The translations under genes were made by a program, and so were the position numbers. A model generated the notes under the pieces. That model did no database searches and was not told the origin of the DNA. It worked only from the letters and a program-made list of their open reading frames with translations. From Petrocella sp024636985 (lineage in GTDB: Bacteria > Bacillota > Clostridia > Lachnospirales > Vallitaleaceae), in the NCBI GenBank assembly GCA_024636985.1, contig JAGXFY010000022.1, positions 1 through 64,000 on the forward strand: a stretch of 64,000 nt of DNA. The letters run 5' to 3'. Shown here in pieces: positions 16,185 through 25,960 of this stretch. Position 1 is the first letter of the stretch. The number at the start of each line of letters is the position of its first letter.

Positions 16185-16185
16185 A

Positions 16186-16614
16186 TTATTTTTTCTCTTT
16201 ACAATCTGGACAATAACCATATATCTCCAAACGATGACCAGATATATCATAATCCGTTTGTTCCTGTAAGATTTTTTCATAGGCACCTAGAGGACAACCT
16301 TTTATGACTTGCATTTTCTTACAACAGTAACATATTAAATGGTGCTTATGCTCCATATTGTTAATCTCAAAAACAGCCATGTTGTCTTCAGATAGATTTC
16401 TTTTAATAACCAGACCTTTTGATATAAATACCTCAAGAATCCGATACACTGTTGATAAGCTGATTTTTTCATCTGCTTCTTTGAGCTTCAAAAAAATGAG
16501 TTCAGCTGTCACCGGTAGGTTTTCTTGCATCAATATATTGTAGGTCATATTTCTTTGTTTTGTATTTTTTATGCCTTTTTCGGCAAATAGAACTTTATTG
16601 TCCAAGTTTTCCAT
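16186..16614 (-). CDS. Fur-family metalloregulator
   Basis: A regulator of 142 residues. The N-terminal winged helix (KNTKQRNMTYNILMQENLPV to STVYRILEVFISKGLV) is followed by the dimerisation and metal domain. Structural zinc ligands are visible as CYCC and CPDC near the C-terminus, and HKHH begins the metal-sensing region. AAGGA lies 9 bases before the ATG at 16614; the earlier ATG touches that site. Fur, Zur and PerR cannot be told apart safely. The DNA-binding helix and the absence of an extended His-rich tail fit a Zur- or Fur-type repressor. No regulon member is evident next to it. Confidence 0.88.
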   Translation of the reverse strand: MENLDNKVLFAEKGIKNTKQRNMTYNILMQENLPVTAELIFLKLKEADEKISLSTVYRILEVFISKGLVIKRNLSEDNMAVFEINNMEHKHHLICYCCKKMQVIKGCPLGAYEKILQEQTDYDISGHRLEIYGYCPDCKEKK

Positions 16615-16646
16615 ATCCGTCATTCCTTAACAAAGAGTATGTTTAT

Positions 16647-17498
16647 CTAAAAAGTTTTCAAATCCGGATCGCCACCAAAACCGCAAGCCCCAGTCAAATT
16701 AGCGATATCTTCAACGTCTCTTTCTTCAAGCTCAAAATCAAATATATCCGCATTGGCTTCAATTCTTGAAGGCGTCACTGATTTTGGAAGGGGCAAATAA
16801 CCTCTTTCCAAACTCCATCTCAAACAAATTTGAGCAATACTTTTACCATATTTTTGTTCAAAAAACTGCATCTCAGGTACATCAAATACTTTGCCGGTAC
16901 CTAAAGGACTATAAGCTTCTAGTAATATGTCATGTTCTCTACAAAAATCAACCGTCTCCTCCTGAAGATCTCCGGGACACAATCGAATCTGATTTACCAT
17001 AGGTACTATCTTTGCATGATCCATAATGGCTTTGAGATGATGAGGTCTAAAGTTACTGACACCGATAGCTTTAATTTTTCCGGCTTCATAGAGTTCTTCC
17101 ATGGCCTTCCATGTTTCTGAATTGACTTCTTGCCACCTGTCCCTAAACTTAGGCGGGTTCGGCCAGTGAATCAGATACAAATCCAAATAATCGGTATCCA
17201 AACGTTTTAGACTTTCCTCAAATGCTCTAAGGGTTGCTTCATATCCGTGGTCCTCATTCCATAATTTACTGGTTAAAAAGATCTCTTCTCTTGGAATGCC
17301 ACTGTCCTTTATAGCTTTTCCTACACTGACTTCGTTACCATAAATAGCTGCAGTATCAATGTGTCTATAACCCACTTCTAATGCAGTTTTCACAGAAGTT
17401 ATACCCACTTCGTCATTGGGTGTCTGCCATGTTCCAAAGCCGACACAGGGTATTGTCACACCATTGTGTAATGTATAATAATCCGTTAACGATTTCAT
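16647..17498 (-). CDS. Aldo/keto reductase
   Basis: A 283-residue NADPH-dependent oxidoreductase of the aldo/keto reductase superfamily, of usual length. Visible signatures are the catalytic Asp and Tyr in HIDTAAIYGNE, the catalytic Lys in TSKLWNEDHGYE, the His in YLDLYLIHWPNPP, and GVSNFRPHHL. The cofactor-binding segment LPKSVTPSRIEAN lies near the C-terminus. Family members reduce aldehydes, ketones or 2,5-diketogluconate-like sugars; the substrate cannot be told from sequence. AGGAGTG precedes the ATG. It is followed, 32 bases on, by the Fur-family gene on the same strand. Confidence 0.92.
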   Translation of the reverse strand: MKSLTDYYTLHNGVTIPCVGFGTWQTPNDEVGITSVKTALEVGYRHIDTAAIYGNEVSVGKAIKDSGIPREEIFLTSKLWNEDHGYEATLRAFEESLKRLDTDYLDLYLIHWPNPPKFRDRWQEVNSETWKAMEELYEAGKIKAIGVSNFRPHHLKAIMDHAKIVPMVNQIRLCPGDLQEETVDFCREHDILLEAYSPLGTGKVFDVPEMQFFEQKYGKSIAQICLRWSLERGYLPLPKSVTPSRIEANADIFDFELEERDVEDIANLTGACGFGGDPDLKTF

Positions 17499-17613
17499 TC
17501 AACCACTCCTTTTCATCTTGTAATCTTAAGAATTCTTCAGGTATACCTTATTATAAACTACAGGTGCCTTCAAGGTATCCTTATCTATCCTTATTGGTTT
17601 CTATGTTTTTCGT

Positions 17614-19761
17614 TTATAAATGCTTTTCTCGATGACTTTCAAGTTTTTCAATAGGTAAAGGTTTTGAAAAAAGATAGCCCTGCACAATCCTAAGGCTTGT
17701 TCCTTTTATCATCTCTAACTGTTCCATGGTTTCAACACCTTCAGCAACAATATCATAATCGTATACCTTTGCAATATCACATAAAATCTGAAAAAGCTTA
17801 AATGATTTATCATCTTCAAGAATTTGGTCCATGAAGGTCTTATCAATCTTCATCTCATCAAAATCAATGCTTTTTAAATAATTAAAAGATGAGTATCCTG
17901 TGCCAAAATCATCAATGGAAACTTTAAGGCCCAAAACATGCAAAGATGTAATAATGGTAGCAATTTTCTTAAAATCTGCTATAAAAATATCTTCTGTAAC
18001 CTCTAAAATAACTTTTTCAGCCGGTACATTATGAAAAACCAGAGCTTGCATAACAGCTGTCAGAAAACCAACCTCAAGAAAGTGCGTAGGACTGATATTT
18101 ATTGATACGGATATACCTTCGCCATATATTTCCTTCAACTTGGCATAATCATTCATAACCCTGTCAATCATATAGTCACCAAACTTGGTTGTCAAGTTCA
18201 GTTCACTTAAGGCCGGAATGAAGGTGTTAGGTGACACATAGCCCAGTTCATCTGAAAACCATCTTGCTAGCGCTTCAACACCAACCACTTTTTCTTTCAC
18301 AAAATCATATTTCTCTTGGTAGTGAACAGCTATTTTTTTCTCTTCGATGGCCACCTTCAAGTATGTTCGCATCTCAAGTTCATCAATGATCGCTTTTTCC
18401 ATGTCACTATCAAAAAGATATATTTTGGTATTTCTTTGTTCTTTAGCATGCTTCATTGCCATGGAAACTTTGTTATATAAGGTTTCAAAATCAAGCCCTT
18501 GCTCAGGAAAGTTTGCCATTGCAACATGATAATCCAACGGATGCATAAAATCATTGGTAATTAAAAACTTATGAATGCCCTCTTGAAGCTTTTCAATACT
18601 GGTCCTTACTTGAACTGCTGATTTCTCCTCTAACCATATAGAAAATTCATTGCCGCTGGTTCTTGCTATGAAAAAGATATCTTCTATTTGACTTTTAAAA
18701 TAGGCACCAATTTTTTTTAGAAGCTCATCTCCTTGATCATAGCCCATCGTTGAATTGATAACTTTGAAGGCACGAACATCTATTTGAACTAAATACGCAT
18801 CTCCCATACACTGCTTCATTCGGGTGATAACATGTTTTTTGAATCTGTTTCTATTTGGCAGCTTTGTCAACTCATCATGATAGGCTAAATAGCTTAGTTT
18901 CTCCGTTTGATATGTAAGATTCTTTCTTGTCACATCCATTGATTCCACCATCAGATTATAACCTTTGGTCAATAAGCCAATCTCGTCTTGTGAAATGACT
19001 TCCGGTATGGTCTGATACAAGCCTTTACTGACTGCATCCATACCTTCTGATACTTGTATAACCGGTCGTGTAACTCGTTTAAGTACATGTGCTGCAATAA
19101 CCGTCACAAGAACCATAATCCCTATATATATGAGGGCTAGAACCAGAAGTATGATACGGGCCGAAGCATTAAAATCCATTTCATATGCCGTCGCAGATAC
19201 AATCCAAGCCCAATTAGGATCATAACCTGCATAGGCTATCTTATCTGCAATAACTTCTGAATGCGGTAATACCCATGAATAGTAAGTGAAACCGCCACCA
19301 CTTAATCCCTTTTCAATCTGATCTCTAACGATATAATGGTTAGGATTCTTCATGTCCGTAACATCTAAGACATTGACGCCCTCCAAAGTCGGATGCATAA
19401 TTTCCGTGCCTTCTAAGTCATAGACTATCATATAACCATTTTGCCCAAGATCAATCCTACCATGAAGGGTCCTTGTACCATCTTCATTCATTGGACCTAA
19501 CAAGGCTGTTTTAACATTTTCTTTTGCTTTTTCTTCTGTGATTACACCCGCCAAACTTTTACCATGCTCAGCCTCAATTAGATTTAAAGCCATGACCACC
19601 GCATTTTTCAGAGTTACTTCACCTTTATCCTGAAGCGCTCTACTTGCAATATAGTATCCTGAAATACCTATTCCAAGAGTAGCCAAAGACAATAAAACAA
19701 CGAAAAGCATCATTAACTTCTTATTAAGGGCGTATTTGAATTTTTTGGGCATTGCATTCAT
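17614..19761 (-). CDS. Cache-HAMP-GGDEF-EAL c-di-GMP phosphodiesterase
   Basis: A 715-residue membrane signalling protein. Helix 1 lies at about 12-35. An extracytoplasmic Cache domain with the GQNGYMIVYDLEG and NPNWAWIVSATAYE signatures is followed by helix 2 near 205-228 and a HAMP segment. The GGDEF domain is degenerate (SGNEF), so it is probably not a cyclase. The EAL domain keeps its catalytic set: VEALARW, SVSINISP, EVTEDIF, SIDDFGTGYSSF, MKIDKTF, VAEGVET and QGYLFSKPL. It therefore likely degrades c-di-GMP in response to an outside ligand. GGAGGT lies 5 bases before the ATG. Upstream lies a repeat element (19880-19998). Confidence 0.92.
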   Translation of the reverse strand: MNAMPKKFKYALNKKLMMLFVVLLSLATLGIGISGYYIASRALQDKGEVTLKNAVVMALNLIEAEHGKSLAGVITEEKAKENVKTALLGPMNEDGTRTLHGRIDLGQNGYMIVYDLEGTEIMHPTLEGVNVLDVTDMKNPNHYIVRDQIEKGLSGGGFTYYSWVLPHSEVIADKIAYAGYDPNWAWIVSATAYEMDFNASARIILLVLALIYIGIMVLVTVIAAHVLKRVTRPVIQVSEGMDAVSKGLYQTIPEVISQDEIGLLTKGYNLMVESMDVTRKNLTYQTEKLSYLAYHDELTKLPNRNRFKKHVITRMKQCMGDAYLVQIDVRAFKVINSTMGYDQGDELLKKIGAYFKSQIEDIFFIARTSGNEFSIWLEEKSAVQVRTSIEKLQEGIHKFLITNDFMHPLDYHVAMANFPEQGLDFETLYNKVSMAMKHAKEQRNTKIYLFDSDMEKAIIDELEMRTYLKVAIEEKKIAVHYQEKYDFVKEKVVGVEALARWFSDELGYVSPNTFIPALSELNLTTKFGDYMIDRVMNDYAKLKEIYGEGISVSINISPTHFLEVGFLTAVMQALVFHNVPAEKVILEVTEDIFIADFKKIATIITSLHVLGLKVSIDDFGTGYSSFNYLKSIDFDEMKIDKTFMDQILEDDKSFKLFQILCDIAKVYDYDIVAEGVETMEQLEMIKGTSLRIVQGYLFSKPLPIEKLESHREKHL

Positions 19762-19879
19762 AGGTGACCTCCATAAGATGTAATAAAAAATAAGCCCTTA
19801 CTTAGTGTATATACCAGCCTTAGTACTACTAATTATACGCAAAGTTAAGGGAAATAACAAGGATTACACATTAAAATTT

Positions 19880-19998
19880 GGTTAAGGTGTCAAAACTATA
19901 TAGTTGAACTTTCGCATAAAATATATAGTTATGAATGTATCAACGTAATCTATATATTTTATGTGAACTTAGTGATACTTAGTTTTGTCCTTATAACC
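19880..19998. repeat. MITE-like element, long form
   Basis: Terminal sequences GGTTAAGGTGTCAAAACTAT (left) and the reverse complement of ...CTTAGTTTTGTCCTTATAACC (right) are imperfect inverted repeats. The interior contains the stem AAATATATAG/CTATATATTT. It is flanked by AAATTT on the left and ATATTT on the right, a possible 6-bp target duplication with one mismatch. It lies between two c-di-GMP genes, in the 3' flank of the gene at 20013-21617. Confidence 0.75.
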
Positions 19999-20012
19999 AT
20001 ATTTATTTAACG

Positions 20013-21617
20013 TTATACAATATCTATGTTTTCTAAATCCTTAATATAGATATAATCACCAAGCAATTCTATCAAGTTAGGGTCTAATGTGATGCCTGCA
20101 TAACTTTGAATTCTTTCATTAATTGTACTAATAGGTAATTCGTTTTTCTTGATATCTATGAGTTGTATCCCTATGGTATTGGCAAAACTCAATATTCTTG
20201 ATAAGAATGGAATATTTTCACCTTTGAGTCCCTTTGGATAACCGGAGCCATCATAGTTTTCATGATGATGAATGATAATGTCAATAACATGACTGGGTTT
20301 ATGCAATGCGTTCAGAATGGAGAAGCTACTTTCCGGATGTTTTTTTACGTCACTATGATTTTGCAAACAATCCCATGTCTTAGGATAACGCACTCGGTCT
20401 TCATATAGTACTAACCCAATGTCTTGAAGTCTTGCCGCTTCTTTTAGCGCCATAACATCGCCACTGTTTAAGTTCACAGCCTTGCCTATTATCTCTATTA
20501 CTTCCCGAATAATTTTAAGATGTTGTTTAAAATCAGGATGTTTTTGATAGACATGCTCCATAAGTTGATTCTCTATTTTCTTACTATTGCTACTTTTATG
20601 TTCCATTTTTTGGGAATACATTCTGCTTTCCGCTATTGAAAAAGCTTCATCATACGTTAGTTTTAGGTTTTCAATCTTGACATGGCCTACAGAAACATTT
20701 AAGTTAACCCCCTTTAGATTTAAGTCATTATTTTCAATACCATCAATAATCTCATAAACTCTTTTTTCAGAACAGGCCGGAACCAGCATAACAAATTCAT
20801 CACCGGACACGCGTGATACACAACCTTGATGTTGGACCTTTTCCTTCAAAAGATTTCCTACCATCTTAATGACGGTGTCACCTTCCAAATGACCAAATGT
20901 ATCATTTATGAATTTCAAATGATCTATGTCCATCATCAACATATATAACGGTATATGTTTGGGTTCCATATAATCTTCATAACGCCTTAATAATTCAAAT
21001 CGATTAATTAGACCAGTAAGCGCATCATGTCTTGCCAAAAAGTTCAGCCTTCTATAGGCAATGATCAAAAATACCAGAATGCCTAAGGAAATTAGAATAA
21101 TGAGAGACATGACCATTTGATTTCTAATAGCGTCCGTTTGACTTTTTTCAGTTTGTAATGCAATCTGCTTTTCAAGGGCTACTTTTTCAGTCACATCAAA
21201 AAGAATTGAAAAAAGCACGTGCCTATTTTCAAACTCTATGGGATAGGATACAACATCCATATTCTTTAGACTGCCTTCTTTGGTTCTATGGACCACTTGG
21301 AAATGATTCATTTCATTCATTAAAACTTCTGACATATTATTTACGACTTCTTCTTCACTTTGTATGTTCAGATCCATAACCGTCTTATTCATTAATTCTT
21401 CTAGTGAATACTGATAAAACTTGGCTGCTGCATGGTTGGCATATATAATCTCACCACTTGCTGGATCCAAAATCAGCATCATGGACCCATGGTTTGCCAG
21501 TAATTCACTATAATCTAAATGAATTGGATTGTCTTGATTTGAATTTGCATTAGAAATCGTATTGGTTAATAAAATATATATACTAACTATTATGAATAAT
21601 TGATGTAATTTTCGCAT
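20013..21617 (-). CDS. PAS-GGDEF protein with a degenerate HD-GYP domain
   Basis: A 534-residue protein. A signal-anchor helix (5-22) precedes a PAS domain (about 35-150), a second helix near 170-190, and a GGDEF domain with SGDEF (active-type in many cyclases). From about 370 to 530 there is a domain with the HD-GYP pattern. HHENYDGSGYPKGLKGE is conserved. The metal-ligand HDIGK is changed to QDIGL, and the final VAD to FAN. Two metal ligands are thus lost, and the domain is probably not catalytic. AAGGAGG lies 7 bases before the ATG. It lies downstream of the propeller-GGDEF gene on the same strand. Confidence 0.85.
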   Translation of the reverse strand: MRKLHQLFIIVSIYILLTNTISNANSNQDNPIHLDYSELLANHGSMMLILDPASGEIIYANHAAAKFYQYSLEELMNKTVMDLNIQSEEEVVNNMSEVLMNEMNHFQVVHRTKEGSLKNMDVVSYPIEFENRHVLFSILFDVTEKVALEKQIALQTEKSQTDAIRNQMVMSLIILISLGILVFLIIAYRRLNFLARHDALTGLINRFELLRRYEDYMEPKHIPLYMLMMDIDHLKFINDTFGHLEGDTVIKMVGNLLKEKVQHQGCVSRVSGDEFVMLVPACSEKRVYEIIDGIENNDLNLKGVNLNVSVGHVKIENLKLTYDEAFSIAESRMYSQKMEHKSSNSKKIENQLMEHVYQKHPDFKQHLKIIREVIEIIGKAVNLNSGDVMALKEAARLQDIGLVLYEDRVRYPKTWDCLQNHSDVKKHPESSFSILNALHKPSHVIDIIIHHHENYDGSGYPKGLKGENIPFLSRILSFANTIGIQLIDIKKNELPISTINERIQSYAGITLDPNLIELLGDYIYIKDLENIDIV

Positions 21618-21724
21618 ATAGCCCCTCCTTAATGAATCCCCAACTTAATTTTATATCCTGGAGAAGCTTTATTCAAGTATAAGGAGGCCTTTGGCCCTAA
21701 ACGACCTGTGAAGTGGATGGAAAT

Positions 21725-24700
21725 CTATTCCTCATCACTTACGTAAATTTGATTTTTCCCAAGTTCTTTCGCTTTGTACAGGGCTTGATCCGCCAAAGCT
21801 ATGAGTTGCTCTTTATTCATACCTTCACCGGGTACCATACTTATTAAGCCGATACTAATGGTTGCTTTAGCTTGATTCGTTTCTGACTCTGTTTGGATTG
21901 GAATTTGACCAATCTCCCTTTGAATATTTTCACATAACGCATAAGCACTTTTAGGGTTGTTATCATATAGAATAATGATAAACTCATCACCGCCATAACG
22001 AACCGCTTTATCCGTGCTTCGGCTTAAGAGTTTATGAATGGTGTCTGCAACATCCACTAAGTAGTAGTCTCCGGCAATATGCCCATATTGATCATTAATA
22101 TCTTTAAAATTGTCTATATCAAACATAATTAATGTCAGGTTGGTCTTAGAGCGTTTGGCCAATTTTAAAAGTTCATCTAATTTAAAGTCCAAATACCTTC
22201 TGTTGTAAAAATCTGTCAAAGCATCTTTTATGGAAAGGGTTTCAAGCTCTGTATTTACAACTTCCAACTTCTCGTTCAACTTTGCCAGTTTAGAATTTCT
22301 TCGTTTAAGTTCACCTGATTCAATAATCTTGTAAATACCATAGCCCATTAAGACCAATAACGTGGCATAAATAACAAAAGCCAGTAGCGTTCTGTACCAG
22401 GGTGTTTCAATGGTAAAATATACACTGACCGGTTCTGACTTATTGTAACGAATACCTTCTGCCACCACCATAAGCTCATAATCACCTGATGGTAGATTAG
22501 AATAAGATGCATAATCTCTTGTTCCCGCATAAATCCAGTCTTGATCAAAGCCAACCAACTTGTATGAAAATATAATCTTATCCGGTGAGTCATAGTCAAT
22601 GGCTACAAACTTAAATCCTAAAAACGTTTCGTCGGGAGCAAACTCCAAATGAGCGCCATTATAAAATAATCGTTTCTCTTCAATAGGTTGTTGGAATAAC
22701 TCAACCTCAGTTATATATAGCTTTGGTGGGTTCATTTTGAATTCCGAGTATTCCTTCGGAATGACTGTAATGCCATGCACACCACCAAACATCATGCTAC
22801 CATCCGTACTTTTTAAGTGACCCTTAGAAAATTCCATACCCCCAATACCATCATCAGCAGTTAAAATGCGAATCTCTCCTGTTACCGGATTCAGAATGGA
22901 CATACCATCGTAAGTTGCAACCCATATTAAGTTATCATTGCCCTCTAACATACTAATAACCGCATTACTGGAAAGGCCATCCTCTTCTGTAAAGCTAACA
23001 AAATTCTTATTCATTTCATCATAATAAGCAATACCACCATCTAACATGCCAAACCACATCCGTCCGGTAGAATCCTCAAATATATCTGAAATAGAATTAT
23101 TGGCTAATTGATGTTCTTCTCGACTTCCCTTTTTAAAAACTTTAAATGTATCCGAACCCTTTTCAAGAAGGTTAAGACCATTATTTGTACCAACCCACAG
23201 ACGACCTTTACTGTCATGGTGAATCGTATATACTAAATTATCTGATAATGTCTGAAAATCTTCATTTGTTGAACTGTATTGCAGGGTTTCGTCCGTTATC
23301 ATATTGTAATGAAACAAACCACTGGTGTAGGTACCAATCCACAGCTCATGATCACCCACGCGCTCTATATCATATATCCTCAGATTGTCCGGTAAAATAT
23401 TCCAAGGCGTAAATGTATCGGTACCCTGATTATAAAATACCAATCCTTTTGCAGTTCCTATCAGAAGCCTTCCGTCTTCTAACATATCTATAGCCATGAC
23501 TTGATTATCCATCAATGACCCTACTTGATTCTCATCATACTTGTATTTGGTCATGGTTTCAGTTCTGGTGTTGTATTTATTCAACCCATTATTATAGACA
23601 GCAAACCATAGGTTCTCATCCTTATCTTCTTGTATGAAATTGATTTTCCCTATATCTAGAGATTCTTGATTTCTAGGGTCGTGAGAGAACTTCACATAAT
23701 CTCTTTTCCTTGGATTTAACTTGGATATACCACCACCGTTGGTGCCAATCCATAGGATACCTGAGTTATCTTCAAGCATAGCATATACGATTGGATGCAC
23801 CAATGACCCATCACTTTCTCCACTGGCAAAATGATGGGTCGTCTTATTTTTTTCAGTAGCAAATAGGCCGCCACCCCAAGTGCCGACCCATAATGTGCCA
23901 TCGTATGTTTTCTCTAAGCTATATACACGGTTATCTGCATAACTGGTTTTACTAAGTATATTAAAATCCAAATCTAACTCAACGACCCCACCATCCCAAA
24001 GACCCAATGTTAATACATCTTCTTCAAAGGCTTTTATTGTCATCACATTCGGCGATGGTAATTCGACCTCTACAGGTATCACCACATCACTTACGGGGTC
24101 CATCGTAAAAAGCCCATCATAGGTACCAATTAGCAAACGCTCTTTTGAATCAATCAACAATGACCTAACTGTTTCTTTAGGTATATTATATTGTTTAACT
24201 GAACCATCTCTTGGATCCAAACGATTAAGTCCGTTCATGGTACCGAGCCAAACATATCCCTCTGAATCCTTTTCTATGGCTATGATAATTGGGTTAGAGA
24301 GATTATCGTCCTTGACTGTATAGTTTTCAAAACGACGCTCATGGATGATAAATTGAGACACCCCTTGGTAGGTACCAACCCATAGTTCATGAGATTGCTC
24401 ATCATAGTAGATTGTCTGTACTAAGTTGTGTGCGAGCCCATCTTCTGTAAATGGAACCGTTTTATAGACTTCTATTTTTCTTCCATCAAAACGATTGAGA
24501 CCACTCTGAGTTCCAAACCATAAAAAGCCATATTTATCTTGAATCATTGAAGATACGGACAAATTGGACAAACCTGATGCTCTACCCATTCTATCAAAAA
24601 GTATACCTGCATCATCACGTATAATAGGCGCATCCAATATTTGGCCATGAGAATCCGAAACTGTGAAGTGTAACACCATCAAAGTAAGAACGAATACGTA

Positions 24701-24739
24701 TATAAAAACATTGCTCCAAGCCTTATACAATGCTGTCAT
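21725..24739 (-). CDS. Two-component-regulator propeller (Reg_prop) diguanylate cyclase
   Basis: A very large membrane-anchored cyclase of about 1004 residues. After a signal peptide, about 14 propeller repeats of the Reg_prop type (for example GFLWFGTQSGLNRFD and GLWVGTNNGLN-like blocks) fill residues 40-665. A Y_Y_Y beta-sandwich follows (FSYKLVGFDQDWIYAGTRDYA), then one membrane helix near 800, a coiled coil, and a GGDEF domain with the intact motif and I-site RSTD five residues before it. In hybrid sensors this layout reads extracellular polysaccharide or its fragments. The ATG at 24739 is chosen because GGAGG lies 8 bases before it. Confidence 0.9.
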   Translation of the reverse strand: MTALYKAWSNVFIYVFVLTLMVLHFTVSDSHGQILDAPIIRDDAGILFDRMGRASGLSNLSVSSMIQDKYGFLWFGTQSGLNRFDGRKIEVYKTVPFTEDGLAHNLVQTIYYDEQSHELWVGTYQGVSQFIIHERRFENYTVKDDNLSNPIIIAIEKDSEGYVWLGTMNGLNRLDPRDGSVKQYNIPKETVRSLLIDSKERLLIGTYDGLFTMDPVSDVVIPVEVELPSPNVMTIKAFEEDVLTLGLWDGGVVELDLDFNILSKTSYADNRVYSLEKTYDGTLWVGTWGGGLFATEKNKTTHHFASGESDGSLVHPIVYAMLEDNSGILWIGTNGGGISKLNPRKRDYVKFSHDPRNQESLDIGKINFIQEDKDENLWFAVYNNGLNKYNTRTETMTKYKYDENQVGSLMDNQVMAIDMLEDGRLLIGTAKGLVFYNQGTDTFTPWNILPDNLRIYDIERVGDHELWIGTYTSGLFHYNMITDETLQYSSTNEDFQTLSDNLVYTIHHDSKGRLWVGTNNGLNLLEKGSDTFKVFKKGSREEHQLANNSISDIFEDSTGRMWFGMLDGGIAYYDEMNKNFVSFTEEDGLSSNAVISMLEGNDNLIWVATYDGMSILNPVTGEIRILTADDGIGGMEFSKGHLKSTDGSMMFGGVHGITVIPKEYSEFKMNPPKLYITEVELFQQPIEEKRLFYNGAHLEFAPDETFLGFKFVAIDYDSPDKIIFSYKLVGFDQDWIYAGTRDYASYSNLPSGDYELMVVAEGIRYNKSEPVSVYFTIETPWYRTLLAFVIYATLLVLMGYGIYKIIESGELKRRNSKLAKLNEKLEVVNTELETLSIKDALTDFYNRRYLDFKLDELLKLAKRSKTNLTLIMFDIDNFKDINDQYGHIAGDYYLVDVADTIHKLLSRSTDKAVRYGGDEFIIILYDNNPKSAYALCENIQREIGQIPIQTESETNQAKATISIGLISMVPGEGMNKEQLIALADQALYKAKELGKNQIYVSDEE

Positions 24740-24811
24740 CGCAACAACCTCCACATTTTCCTATACTATCTTCTTTTTTCTATTATCCCATATTCATTAT
24801 TATTATACAAC

Positions 24812-25675
24812 TTACTGTTTTTTCGTGATTGTTTCAAAGCTTTTATACCAAATATTCATAGACTCTATACCTCCGGATATCTGATTGTTGTTCCATAGTG
24901 TGCCGCCGTATTTGTACCCATTTTTTCCAAAAATCTTATTCATACTCGGTGAACCGGCACGTGTCATCGTATATGCAGTTTTCATACCCGCTGCTATCAT
25001 GACTGTCTCCATCTTCTTCATTAAATGCATACTGTAGTTATAACCACGGTACTTTGGTAGGATAGCAAAATCTGTCACTTCCACATTTTCCTCATGAAAA
25101 TTAACACAACAGGCACTAACACCAATCAGTTCATCATCCTTCAACAAACCAAAATATAAAGTCTCATGTCCCATATTTTCTTCAATATAAGTAGGATCCT
25201 CTATTGGGTAAGGGTGGGTTTTAAATACCTGATCATAAATATCGGCAATTCTTTTTGCATCCCGAAGATCCAATAGCTTTATCTCATAACCTTCTTCTAA
25301 AGGTGTGAGCATTTTGGTATCCTTCTTTTTCTTTTTGGCTTCTCGAACTATAGATAAAAGCTCATCCCTATTACTGACTACTTTTCTATCTGGATTCGTA
25401 TACTTTGCCATAAAAAAGCAGCTTTTCTTCCCATTATAAAAACCGGGTATTTTTGCTTCTTGATCAAAGCCATTTCTTATAAATTTGATTTTTGCTGCTT
25501 TCGGCGTCTTTGCTATAATCTTACCGTATTCATGGTCTTCAACCATTAGGTCAAGTTTATCAATTAGGTAAGGATCAAGTGCATGTTTATAGTCATCTAC
25601 AAATATTCTGTCGTTGTGTTGTCCGTGTTGAACTTTGCTTCTACCCATTAAAATTAGCTTTTCTTGTTCTTTCAA
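24812..25675 (-). CDS. ablB: Beta-lysine N6-acetyltransferase
   Basis: A 287-residue GNAT enzyme that acetylates beta-lysine to N-epsilon-acetyl-beta-lysine, a compatible solute of salt-stressed cells. AblB family marks are seen in order: SKVQHGQHNDRIFV near the start, AKIKFIRNGFDQEAKIPGFY with NGKKSCFFMAKY, and the acetyl-CoA-binding PKYRGYNYSMHLM. The start is best placed at the TTG at 25675, 6 bases after AAGGAGA. The upstream ATGs lack a ribosome site. The usual partner ablA (lysine 2,3-aminomutase) is not adjacent. The BusR-like regulator lies directly upstream, behind a terminator. Confidence 0.85.
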   Translation of the reverse strand: MKEQEKLILMGRSKVQHGQHNDRIFVDDYKHALDPYLIDKLDLMVEDHEYGKIIAKTPKAAKIKFIRNGFDQEAKIPGFYNGKKSCFFMAKYTNPDRKVVSNRDELLSIVREAKKKKKDTKMLTPLEEGYEIKLLDLRDAKRIADIYDQVFKTHPYPIEDPTYIEENMGHETLYFGLLKDDELIGVSACCVNFHEENVEVTDFAILPKYRGYNYSMHLMKKMETVMIAAGMKTAYTMTRAGSPSMNKIFGKNGYKYGGTLWNNNQISGGIESMNIWYKSFETITKKQ

Positions 25676-25773
25676 AATCTTTCTCCTTTTATTCTTTTCA
25701 TTTTTCATGAATATTGGGACTTTCAACTATGTTCTTTGTTGAAAGTTATAGTATGGGTTTTTGTGAAAAACAA

Positions 25774-25805
25774 AAGCACGCTAACCCAAAAGAGTTAGAG
25801 TGCTT
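25774..25805 (-). terminator. Terminator of the BusR-like gene
   Basis: AAGCACTCTAAC pairs with GTTAGCGTGCTT on the minus strand with one mismatch, followed by TTGTTTTTC. Between it and the regulator's stop (25806-25960) no gene is seen. A weak inverted repeat ATACCACCA/TTGGCGGTAT occurs around 25835-25855. Confidence 0.75.
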
Positions 25806-25960
25806 CAACTTCGCTTTCGCTCGTAATACCACCAGTATGTATTGGCGGTATAGATTATGACCAACGTCCTAATCCAGCCCCAGTTCTAATTTTGTTTTTC
25901 ATTCACCCTTTTTTACAACTATGGTATTAATCTTATAGTCGTAATCATCAAGCAACTACT

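Noticed and set aside
25806..25960. Possible small RNA between ablB and the BusR-like gene
   Set aside because: Only a weak inverted repeat is seen, with no promoter or terminator beyond the one already listed.
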